Assembly (NCBI GenBank): GCA_031292735.1
Contig: JARLGP010000250.1
Span: forward strand, 1 to 7,373
Length of the DNA: 7,373 bases
Source: Holophaga sp.
GTDB taxonomy: Bacteria; Acidobacteriota; Holophagae; Holophagales; Holophagaceae
Direction: 5' to 3'
Below are positions 1 through 6,100 of the stretch, piece by piece. The position numbers were made by a program, and so were the translations under genes. Every line of letters starts with the position of its first letter. Position 1 is the first letter of the stretch. A model generated the notes under the pieces. It had not been told where the DNA came from and did not search any database. It saw only the letters and a list, made by a program, of their open reading frames with translations.

Positions 1-215
1 CCTTCGGGTGATGGCAGCGGCCACGGCAATCCCGCGTTACGCTCGGCGAACGATTATCCAAATCGCTCACCTCGCGTGCCTTGTCTTGCCATGGCCGGTG
101 CCATCATCGCGGGGCCTTCCAATACGTAGACAGGCTCCTAGCTTCCCGGGGCGCAGCATGCAGCGGCAAGTGCGTCGTGCAATAGCCCGGGACGCCCGCC
201 GGCGGGGGTCCGAGG
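1..215. other. Leader region without a supportable gene
   Basis: No convincing gene is visible. An open frame from a GTG at 8 to 241 has an arginine- and proline-rich, low-complexity translation, lacks a ribosome binding site and runs across the promoter and operator of the next gene, so I treat it as chance. On the minus strand the longest readable stretch near 40-110 is under 20 codons. The only structure is a GC-rich palindrome, CCCGCCGGCGGG, at 195-206, which extends imperfectly to 191-210 (GAC...GTC). It could belong to the end of an upstream transcription unit or to the regulatory region of the repressor. The window edge prevents a firmer statement. Confidence 0.5.
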
Positions 216-244
216 TTGACAAGTCACCGACAGGTGACTAGCCT
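216..244 (+). promoter_or_regulatory. Candidate promoter of the tetR-type gene
   Basis: TTGACA at 216-221 matches the sigma-70 -35 consensus exactly. Seventeen bases later, TAGCCT at 239-244 is a weak -10 (3 of 6 matches). The palindromic operator candidate at 222-239 fills the spacer, the classic arrangement for a repressor that blocks its own promoter. The predicted transcription start would fall near 250, giving an unusually short leader, so the -10 assignment is tentative. Confidence 0.45.
222..239. promoter_or_regulatory. Operator candidate O1 (TetR-type palindrome)
   Basis: AGTCACC-GACA-GGTGACT is a perfect 7-bp inverted repeat with a 4-base centre. Its core GTCACC-N4-GGTGAC (223-238) recurs with identical arms and spacing at 917-932, before the gene downstream of the repressor. 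Length, symmetry and position between the -35 and -10 elements are typical of TetR-family operators. Binding is inferred from position and recurrence. Confidence 0.65.
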
Positions 245-256
245 CACAGGTGAGGC
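241..256. promoter_or_regulatory. Second palindrome overlapping the tetR ribosome binding site
   Basis: GCCTCAC-AG-GTGAGGC is a perfect 7-bp inverted repeat two bases after O1. It carries the same TCAC/GTGA half-sites but with a tighter centre. Its right arm contains the Shine-Dalgarno-like AGGTGAGG (248-255), five bases before the ATG at 261. It may be a second, weaker operator site. If the transcript starts upstream of it, it could also be an RNA stem-loop (GCCTCA/TGAGGC, loop CAGG) that masks the ribosome binding site. Confidence 0.45.
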
Positions 257-260
257 TCCC

Positions 261-890
261 ATGTCCACGCCCGCCAAGTCCCCAACCCCCCGCACCCGCG
301 ACGCCCAGGCGACCCGGGACCGGATCCTTCAGGCCGTGGGCAGCCTGCTGGTGCGGGAGGGGTTCGGGGCGCTGGGGGTGAATGCCGTCGCGCGCGAGGC
401 GGGGGTGGACAAGGTGCTCATCTACCGTTATTTCGGAGGAATGGACGCCCTCCTGGAAGCCTGGGGGACCCAGATGAATTTCTGGCCCAGCGAAGCCGAG
501 ATCCTTGGGCCCAGGCCGGAGCGGGATCCCGCCCGGCTCGCCGCGGGCCTGCTGAAACGCCATCTGCGCGCCCTGCGTCGGCGCCCCCACACGCTGGAGA
601 TCCTGGCCTGGGAAACCCTGGCCAGGAATCCGCTCACCGACATCCTGGCCCGGATCCGGGAGGCGCGGTCCGCCGCCCTGATGAAGGCCCTCGCGCCCCG
701 CTTCCAGGGCCAGGAGGTCGACGTGGAAGCCCTTTCGGCCCTGCTGGGCGCCGGGCTCCAGCACCTCCTGCTGCGCTCCCGCACCGTGGACGTCTATGGC
801 GGCATCCCCATCGCCACGGCCGCGGGCTGGACCCGCATCGAACGGGCGCTGGACCAGCTTTGCGCCCGGCTGTTCCCTACCCGCCCGTGA
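261..890 (+). CDS. TetR/AcrR-family transcriptional repressor
   Basis: A 209-residue protein, normal size for the TetR family. The N-terminal DNA-binding domain is clear: helix 1 around residues 16-33 (TRDRILQAVGSLLVREGF), then the helix-turn-helix at about 39-60 (GVNAVAREAGVDKVLIYRYF), with the family-typical IYRYF at 54-58 before the helix leading into the core. The C-terminal ligand and dimerisation domain (about 70-209) is alpha-helical and not informative about the inducer. I chose the ATG at 261 because AGGTGAGG lies just upstream and the helix-turn-helix is then at its usual depth. A longer in-frame TTG start at 216 would lie on the -35 box. Palindromes at 222-239 and 241-256 suggest autorepression, and a matching one at 917-932 suggests it also controls the next gene. 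The family is certain; the regulated function is inferred from neighbours. Confidence 0.93.
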   Translation: MSTPAKSPTPRTRDAQATRDRILQAVGSLLVREGFGALGVNAVAREAGVDKVLIYRYFGGMDALLEAWGTQMNFWPSEAEILGPRPERDPARLAAGLLKRHLRALRRRPHTLEILAWETLARNPLTDILARIREARSAALMKALAPRFQGQEVDVEALSALLGAGLQHLLLRSRTVDVYGGIPIATAAGWTRIERALDQLCARLFPTRP

Positions 891-907
891 CCGGGGTTCC
901 TTTTTTT
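884..907 (+). terminator. Weak possible terminator after the tetR-type gene
   Basis: CCCG-TGAC-CGGG (884-895) could form a short four-pair stem overlapping the stop codon, followed after five bases by seven T residues (901-907). The stem is too short to be a convincing intrinsic terminator. The T tract may equally be an AT-rich upstream promoter element for the next gene. Confidence 0.2.
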
Positions 908-914
908 AACTCGT

Positions 915-934
915 ATGTCACCTCAAGGTGACAT
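915..934. promoter_or_regulatory. Operator candidate O2 (TetR-type palindrome)
   Basis: ATGTCACCTCAAGGTGACAT has perfect 9-bp arms around a CA centre, and its core GTCACC-TCAA-GGTGAC (917-932) shares arms and N4 spacing with O1 at 223-238. It lies immediately upstream of the ribosome binding site GGAGG (937-941) of the exported-protein gene, where a bound repressor would block transcription. No good -35/-10 pair is recognisable; TATGTC at 914-919 could be a poor -10. The recurrence of the motif in front of both genes is the main support. Confidence 0.68.
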
Positions 935-945
935 TTGGAGGCACC

Positions 946-1488
946 ATGAAATTTTCTTCGAGCATCTTCCTGATCCTGGCCTGCACCGCGGCGATGGCCC
1001 AGGACCGGCCGGGCGCCATCGCATGGAGCACGGAACTGGACGTGGTTCCCTACGCCACCGGCGGCTGGTACGGCTCCCTGGCCGGCGGCCTCGGCACCTG
1101 GCGGCTCCGGGGCGTGCTGGCCGAGGTCCATCCGCCTTCGGCCTTCGAGCCCAGGGGCTGGGGGGACGGTCGCACCCGGGCCGCCGCGCTGCTGGTGGAC
1201 CGCTTCTTCCGGCCGGGCTTCACCGGGCCCTGGCTGGGTTCGGGGGTGGAGCGCTGGCAGCAGCGGCTGCGTCCCGATGGCCAGGCGGATCCGGTCACCC
1301 TGCGCACCTTCCAGGCGACGCTGGGCGCGGGCTGGGTGTTCCGGATGGGCGACCACCTCACCATCAACCCCTGGCTGGCCGCCCACGAAAGGATCGCCGG
1401 GGACCGGCAGGCCTCGGCCGACGGCCGGATCTGCAGGCCGAACCCCACCGAGGGGGAGGCCTCCCTGAAGGTGGGCTGGGCCTGGTAG
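946..1488 (+). CDS. Small exported protein, probable outer-membrane beta-barrel
   Basis: A 180-residue protein of unrecognised family. It begins with a signal peptide (residues 1-18, hydrophobic SIFLILACTAAMA, likely cleaved before QD). The mature part alternates polar and hydrophobic or aromatic residues, with repeated Gly/Trp/Tyr-rich strands (for example GGWYGSLAGGLGTW, TLGAGWVFRMG). It ends in LKVGWAW, the aromatic-terminated amphipathic last strand typical of outer-membrane barrels. A cysteine at residue 13 gives a poor lipobox (ILAC) with too short a leader, so a lipoprotein is less likely. The ATG at 946 is chosen because GGAGG sits four bases upstream and the signal peptide then starts at once; a GTG at 928 lies inside the operator. 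It sits 55 bases after the repressor and 50 bases before the transporter remnant, presumably as part of the regulated unit. Function unknown. Confidence 0.75.
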   Translation: MKFSSSIFLILACTAAMAQDRPGAIAWSTELDVVPYATGGWYGSLAGGLGTWRLRGVLAEVHPPSAFEPRGWGDGRTRAAALLVDRFFRPGFTGPWLGSGVERWQQRLRPDGQADPVTLRTFQATLGAGWVFRMGDHLTINPWLAAHERIAGDRQASADGRICRPNPTEGEASLKVGWAW

Positions 1489-1500
1489 GAAGGGCCCGGC

Positions 1501-1529
1501 TTGCGCCTCGCGGAGCGGATGGCTACTGT
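1501..1529 (+). promoter_or_regulatory. Weak promoter-like pair before the MFS remnant
   Basis: TTGCGC (1501-1506) and TACTGT (1524-1529) are separated by 17 bases, each with about half the sigma-70 consensus positions. If used, transcription would start very close to the ATG at 1539. Readthrough from the preceding gene, 50 bases away, is at least as likely. Confidence 0.2.
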
Positions 1530-1538
1530 CAAGGACGT

Positions 1539-2111
1539 ATGGTGAATCCTTCCCTCCGCTCGCGGTTCCAGCGGACCTTTCCCGCCTTCGGCCACCGGAA
1601 TTTCCGGCTGTTCTGGACCGGCCAGTGTGTCTCCCTGGTCGGCACGTGGATGCAGAACATCGGCCAGTTGACCGCGCTGGGGACCGGCTCCACCCTGGGT
1701 GCCCTTTCCCTGGCGGCGCGCAGCAAGGATGGGCCCAAGCTGCCCATCCTGCTGCTGGGCGCGCTGGGCATGTCGGTGTTCAGCCTGATGGTGGGGCTGC
1801 AGCACGGGTTCTTCCTGTCCTGCGCCCTGCTGGCGCTCACCGGGTTCTGCCAGATCATCTGCACCGCCCAGATCAACGCCACCTTGCAGATCCATTCCAG
1901 CGACGACATGCGCGGCCGGGTGACGAGCGTCTACAACCTGTCGTTCGGCGGGGTCACCCCCATCGGCAGCCTGTACGCCGGTTCCCTGGTGAACGGCGCC
2001 GGCGCGGCGGCCGCCCTGGTGGTGAGCGGCGCCATGGGCATCCTGTCCACCGGGGTTTGCGCTTTCGCCCTGTTCGGGAAGCGGCGGGAACGGATCACGC
2101 TAAACCATTGA
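1539..2111 (+). pseudogene. MFS transporter remnant with in-frame internal deletion
   Basis: A 190-residue product of a major facilitator exporter of the EntS-like MFS_3 group, normally about 400-420 residues. Residues 1-44 match the family N-terminus: a basic start, FGHRNFRLFWTGQCVSLVGTWMQNIGQ, covering helix 1. The next residues, LTALGTGSTLGALSLAARS, correspond to helix 8 near the start of the second half. Helices 9-12 follow, including TLQIHSSDDMRGRVTSVYNLSFGGVTPIGSLYAG (about 110-145), a strongly conserved family segment. Helices 2-7, including the A-motif loop, are missing, yet the frame is intact and no stop interrupts it. With about six helices from non-adjacent parts it is unlikely to transport. 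The ATG at 1539 is chosen because AAGGA lies just upstream; the longer open frame from 915 overlaps the preceding gene in another frame. A drug or siderophore efflux ancestor is plausible next to a TetR repressor. Confidence 0.8.
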
Positions 2112-2181
2112 ACATTCCCACGGGTCCATTCCCGCGAGCCATTTTCCCGCTCCATCGAAGCCGGGATGAAGCTTTCAAGCG

Positions 2182-2209
2182 TTGCATGGGCTTGCCGCCC
2201 GCCTAAATT
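2182..2209 (+). promoter_or_regulatory. Candidate promoter of the cysteine-containing exported protein
   Basis: TTGCAT (2182-2187) and TAAATT (2204-2209, four of six consensus positions) are 16 bases apart in the otherwise empty 2112-2228 interval. The start would fall near 2216, just before GAGG at 2217-2220, so the leader would be very short. Confidence 0.4.
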
Positions 2210-2228
2210 GTTCCTTGAGGTTTTTCCC

Positions 2229-2615
2229 TTGCGCCGGTTCCTTCTGCTCTTTTCCTTGCTGGCCGTGGTCCTGGTCGGACTCGGGGATCGGTCTATGGCC
2301 CTCCTCAAGGGCAGATCGGTCAGCTGCGAGGAAATGGCTTCCGCGAGGAGCCCGGTCGGCGTTGGGCATCAGCTGCCCTCGGGCTGCTGCTCCAGACAGA
2401 AGGTTCCCGCCTATGCCCTGGAAATCAGGCTGGGGGGCGTCAAGACCCCACGGGTCGCGTCCCACCGGGAGCCGAGCCCCTGGCCGGATTTCGTGGCCCA
2501 GGCCGGGCCCACGGCGGTGCCGGCCGATCTTCCCATGAGGGCGATGGCCGCGGTGGATTCTCTCCCCAAGGGCCACCCCGCGTCATTGTCCAGAATCTGC
2601 GTACTTCGGATTTGA
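2229..2615 (+). CDS. Small cysteine-containing exported protein, TTG start
   Basis: A 128-residue protein I cannot assign to a family. Starting at the TTG at 2229 gives a textbook signal peptide: basic MRR, hydrophobic core FLLLFSLLAVVLVGL, then GDRSMA as a possible cleavage region near residue 24. GAGG at 2217-2220 lies eight bases upstream. An ATG at 2166 in the same frame has no ribosome binding site and would bury the signal peptide. The mature part carries Cys33, a Cys53-Cys54 pair and Cys124, and the protein ends SLSRICVLRI. Small exported proteins with such cysteines and short C-terminal ends sometimes accompany metal-efflux genes, but no such gene is visible here, so that is only a suggestion. 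It is preceded by its own promoter candidate and followed by a stem-loop overlapping the stop. Coding status is fairly likely because of the coherent signal peptide; function unknown. Confidence 0.6.
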   Translation: MRRFLLLFSLLAVVLVGLGDRSMALLKGRSVSCEEMASARSPVGVGHQLPSGCCSRQKVPAYALEIRLGGVKTPRVASHREPSPWPDFVAQAGPTAVPADLPMRAMAAVDSLPKGHPASLSRICVLRI

Positions 2616-2639
2616 GGGGAACGGACCGTTCCTCTTGAG
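2611..2639 (+). terminator. Stem-loop across the stop codon, possible terminator
   Basis: GGAACGG-A-CCGTTCC (2618-2632) is a perfect inverted repeat that can be extended outward with mixed Watson-Crick and G-U pairs to about 2611-2639. The centre must open to form a loop. There is no U-tract on either strand afterwards, so it is not a classical intrinsic terminator. It may stabilise the 3' end of the preceding message. Confidence 0.35.
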
Positions 2640-2774
2640 CATCCGACGAGGCACGCATTGCACGGCCTCTGCCGGTCCCGAATCCCTTCACGCGGCAGTC
2701 ATGCTGCTGCACGATCCATCACCTGGGCGCCACGCCGAACCAGGGCGGGCTCCCGTGCCCCTTCAGGAGAAATC

Positions 2775-2951
2775 ATGTTGACTCTCGTTTTTGCTTCCTT
2801 CCTCGCCGCCACCCCCAACCATGCCGGGAACGTCACGGCAACCCTGCAGCAGCAGACCCGCACGTTCACCCTGGTGGCCGACGATCCGAAGAACAGCTCC
2901 CAGGACAGCTCCGACCAGACCTTCAATCCCAAGGACTCCCACAGGATCTAG
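2775..2951 (+). CDS. 58-residue secreted hypothetical protein
   Basis: A short open frame with good start signals: AGGAGA (2765-2770) four bases before the ATG at 2775. Residues 1-17 (MLTLVFASFLAATPNHA) look like a compact signal peptide, although it lacks a basic N-region. The remaining 41 residues are hydrophilic: a Thr/Gln-rich stretch (TATLQQQTRTFTL), then a Ser/Asp/Asn-rich tail (DDPKNSSQDSSDQTFNPKDSHRI). No cysteines and no recognised domain. The in-frame upstream extension to 2658 lacks a ribosome binding site and reads as Arg/Ser-rich non-coding sequence. The stop codon abuts the repeat element that begins at 2952, so the gene may have lost a longer 3' end there, but nothing proves it. 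Function unknown. Confidence 0.5.
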   Translation: MLTLVFASFLAATPNHAGNVTATLQQQTRTFTLVADDPKNSSQDSSDQTFNPKDSHRI

Positions 2952-2990
2952 GCCCAGACGCCAGCACCCAACGAATTCAAACGGTGCTAG
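2952..2990. repeat. 39-bp repeat, copy 1, with nested dyad symmetry
   Basis: This copy differs from the one at 3033-3071 at only three positions; 27 consecutive bases (2961-2987) are identical. Within it, AGCACC (2963-2968) and GGTGCT (2983-2988) form an inverted repeat, and GAATTC (2973-2978) is centred on the same axis, giving AGCACC-N4-GAATTC-N4-GGTGCT. It begins directly after the stop codon of the 58-residue gene. Confidence 0.85.
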
Positions 2991-3024
2991 CAGCCGTTGC
3001 GGAGCTTGCTCCGTTACGGCTGCT
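2989..3024. repeat. Long hairpin between the two repeats
   Basis: Two 17-base arms, AGCAGCCGTTGCGGAGC (2989-3005) and GCTCCGTTACGGCTGCT (3008-3024), are inverted copies with 15 of 17 positions pairing around a 2-base centre. One of the two mismatches (G2999-T3014) would be a G-U pair in RNA. No T-tract follows on either strand. It is the central part of the repeat-hairpin-repeat unit 2952-3071, and may act as a bidirectional terminator or a REP-like mobile palindrome between convergent genes. Confidence 0.75.
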
Positions 3025-3032
3025 TGTGCCCG

Positions 3033-3071
3033 GCCCAGATACCAGCACCCAACGAATTCAAACGGTGCCAG
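3033..3071. repeat. 39-bp repeat, copy 2
   Basis: Direct repeat of 2952-2990 at a distance of 81 bp, differing at 3040, 3041 and 3069. The dyad is kept as GCACC (3045-3049) and GGTGC (3064-3068) around GAATTC (3054-3059). The third difference weakens the outermost pair of the dyad. The near identity implies recent duplication or mobilisation as a unit. Confidence 0.85.
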
Positions 3072-3080
3072 TCTGACGGA

Positions 3081-3097
3081 CCCGCAGCACCTGCGGG
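3081..3097. repeat. Short hairpin CCCGCAG-CAC-CTGCGGG
   Basis: A perfect 7-bp stem with a 3-base loop, between the repeat element and the end of the addA-type gene. There is no T-tract on either strand, so terminator function is uncertain. Confidence 0.45.
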
Positions 3098-3113
3098 ATT
3101 CCAGTCCAGCCCC

Positions 3114-3147
3114 GAGCTGGCGTCGCACAGCGTGCGATGGCCGGCTC
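3114..3147 (-). terminator. Strong stem-loop just after the addA-type stop
   Basis: The inner stem TCGCAC/GTGCGA (3123-3128 with 3132-3137, loop AGC) is extended by GAGCTGGC (3114-3121) against GCCGGCTC (3140-3147) with one G-T position and small internal bulges. It begins eight bases beyond the minus-strand stop codon at 3156-3158, the expected place for a transcript end. The downstream minus-strand sequence lacks a T-tract, so it may protect the 3' end or act with Rho rather than be a standard intrinsic terminator. Confidence 0.45.
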
Positions 3148-3155
3148 GTTTCGGG

Positions 3156-6100
3156 CTAGAAGACCCGCACCCAATCCCCGCTGCGCAGCGCCACCAGCCA
3201 GGCCTCCACCGGCAGCCCTTCCCTGTCCTGCAGCGCCGCGCCGTAGCGTTCCAGCTGGGCCCGGTAGCCGGCCAGCTCCTCGGGACCGAAGCCCTTGGAA
3301 TGCTTGAAGTCCAGCAGGTGGATGCGGTCCGGGGCCCAGACCACCAGGTCGGCCCGCCCTTCGGCGCCGCTGGCGGCGGCTCCGGCGATGGGCAGCTCGG
3401 TGCGCCGGCGCAGCGGCCGCCAGCCGCGGGCCTGGAACTGGTCCAGGAAGCGCCGGGCGTTCTCCCGGGCCTGGCGCACCGGCGGCGGCTGGGCCAGGCA
3501 GGCCTCGAAGGCGGGATCCTCCCAGCGCACCAGGAGGTCGCGCAGGAAGGCGTGCATGGCTTCGCCGTCCTGGCGCGCCTGGAGCCCCGCCCCGGGCGCC
3601 TCGGCCCCGGCTTCCGCTTCGGCCGGCGGTTGCACCAGCGCGCGCCGGGGCTCGGGAGCCTCCAGCGCCGGGACCGGAACAACCGGCAACGGCTCGACCG
3701 AAGGCAGGGTTTCCAGCACCCGCAGTTCCGGGTGGGCCGAAGCCAGGACCTGGCCCCACTGGGCCCAGGTCTTGGCTTCGGCCGCCGGCCTGGCCTTGCC
3801 GGGATCCTGCAACAGCATGCACATGCGCTCCCGGGCCCGGGTGCAGGCCACGTAGAGCAGGTTCAAATCGTCCCGGCGCTGCCGGGCTTCCACGATGGGC
3901 TTCAGGGCGGCGTAGGCCGGGCCGGGGTGGTTGCCCAGCTTCCAGGCCAGGGCCAGGGCCCCGGTGGCCGGGTCGGTGCGCACTTCGCCGTGCCGGAAGC
4001 TGCGCGGCGGGGCGTTCAGCAGGGGCAGGATGACGTCGTCGTACTCCAGGCCCTTGCTGCCGTGCACGGTCTGGATGATCAGGTCCACCCCGTCCACGCT
4101 GGCGGGCAGGTCGCCGCGCACCATGGCCTTGGCTTCCTCCAGCATGGCGAAGGCGGCCACCGGGCTGGCCGGCAGCTCCAGCACCATGGCCAGCAGGGCG
4201 GCCAGGTTGCGCCGCGCCCGCATGGGCTCCATGGCGCCATGGGCCCGCAGGGCGCTCAGCAGGCGCAGCAGGGCGCCCTGGACCAGCAGCTGGCCGGCGA
4301 TGTCCTGGGTGCTGGCCCGGACCAGCCCTTGCAGCCAGCGCACCGCCTCCCGGCGTTCGGCGGGCGCCCGTTCGGGATCCAGGGCGCCCAGGCCCGGCAT
4401 CCGTTCGGCCGCCAGGGCGGTGAGTTCCCCGTCGCTGAAGCCCGCCAGGTTGCGCAGCAGGGCCGCGGCCGGCAGGGGGCGCTCGGGATGGGCCACCGCC
4501 TCCAGCGCCGCCAGCACCAGGCGCACCCCGGGGCTTTCCCAGAAGCCCTCCTTGGCCACCACGTAGGGCTGGACCCCGCGGCTCTTCAGGCGCTGCAGCA
4601 GGCCGGCCAGCTTGGTGCGCTGGCGCAGCAGCAGGGCGCGCCGGCGCCCGGCGCCGCGGCCGGCCGGGCCCAGGGTCTGGCGCCAGCCGGCCTCGGTGGA
4701 AAGCGCGGCGATCCAGGGGGCCAGGGCCGGCAGGTCGGAACCCTTGGCCGGGCCGTCGGCGCGCACCAGGCCCACCGGCAGGCTGCTGGAGCCCACCGCC
4801 TGCTGGCGCCCGTCCAGGTTTCCGGCCTCCGGGTCCAGCTGGGGCCACACCTCCTCCACGTAGCGGTTGGCCAGGGCCACCACCGGCGGCGCCGAACGGA
4901 AGTTGCAGGGCAGCCGGAAGGCCCGTTCCCCGGCCGCCTTGAGGTGGTCGCGCAGCAGTTCGGGATCCCCGCCGCGGAACCCGTAGATGGCCTGCTTGAG
5001 GTCGCCCACCCGCACGGTGCGTTCGGCCCCCAGCGCCGCCAGGAAGGCATCCTGGGCCCGGGAGGTGTCCTGACACTCGTCCACCAGCAGCAGCTTCGGG
5101 GCGGGCGGTTGCAGCTCCCCCTGGCGCAGGCCGCGCAGGGCCGCCCGCACCAGGTCGCCGAAGGTGGCCTGGCCCTGTTCCGCCTTGCCCTGCTCGAAGG
5201 CCCGGAGCATCCCCACCAGCAGGCAGCGCAGCCAGTCCTCCCAGGCGCCGGCCACCGGCCCCAGGGTGGCGAAGGCGTCCCGGAACGCGGCGGAATAGTA
5301 GCCGGGGATGGTGTCCAGTTCGCGCACCACCCGGCTCTGCTGCTCGGCCCAGCGCACCCGCGCCGGCAGCCCCCCGGCCCGGGGGATGGGCACGATGCAG
5401 GAGGGCTTGAAGAAGCGCCGGGACTTGCTGGCGGGATCCAGGGCCAGCTGCGGGTCGCCCGCCAGGGGCGCGAAGGCCGCCTCGGCCCTGGCCAGGGCCG
5501 CGTGGAAGGCGTCCCGGATCGGCTGCGGGTCCTCCGGCTCCAGCAGGCCCATGGCGTCCCGGTGGCCGTCGTGGGCGGCGGACAGGGCCGGCCAGGCGCG
5601 CTCGGCCCAGGCCAGCAGGGTCTGGGCCGGCGCCTGGTCCGGGTGGTCTTCGGCCAGGGTGAGCGCTTCCCGCCCGGTCTGGCGCAGCAGCCGGAGCAGG
5701 GCCGGATGGGCCGAGTCCAGGATGGCTTCCGGCGCGCCTTCGCCCTGGCGCAGCAGGCCCAGGGCCAGGGCATGGATGGTGGACACCTGGAGCAGCTCCG
5801 CCTCCCGGCGCACGCGCTGCCAGAAGGCCCGGGCCCGCTCCGGCCCCTGGGCCCAGGCGACCCCGGCCCACAGGGCGGAGGCCTGGGCCACTTCCTTGGC
5901 CGAGCGGCGCAGGCTGTCCGCCAGCGGCAGCGCCTGCAGCAGGGCGTCGGCCTCGGCCCCGCCCGGCTGGCCCAGCAGGGGCAGCAGCCCGGTCCAGGCC
6001 GCGGCGTCCAGCGCCGCCAGCAGGTCCAGCGGCCGCAGCAGCCGTTCCCGCAGGTCGGCCGCCGAGGCCTCGCCGAAGGTGGTGGCCAGGATCTCGTAGG

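Noticed and set aside
8..241. Small plus-strand frame at the left edge
   Set aside because: No ribosome binding site, Arg/Pro-rich composition and overlap with the promoter and operator of the repressor.
138..784. Minus-strand frames opposite the repressor
   Set aside because: Low-complexity translations without start signals, antisense to a clear TetR helix-turn-helix protein.
915..1538. In-frame upstream extension of the MFS remnant
   Set aside because: It overlaps the exported-protein gene in a different frame, and its translation is Gly/Arg/Pro-rich noise until the conserved MFS N-terminus at 1539.
2952..3071. Minimal CRISPR array
   Set aside because: Only two repeats. The 42-base interval is a self-complementary hairpin rather than a spacer, and no cas gene is present.
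3058..5871. Second long minus-strand frame overlapping the addA-type gene
   Set aside because: Gly/Ala/Pro/Arg-rich shadow in another frame with no motif; it runs over the stem-loops and repeat beyond the real stop.
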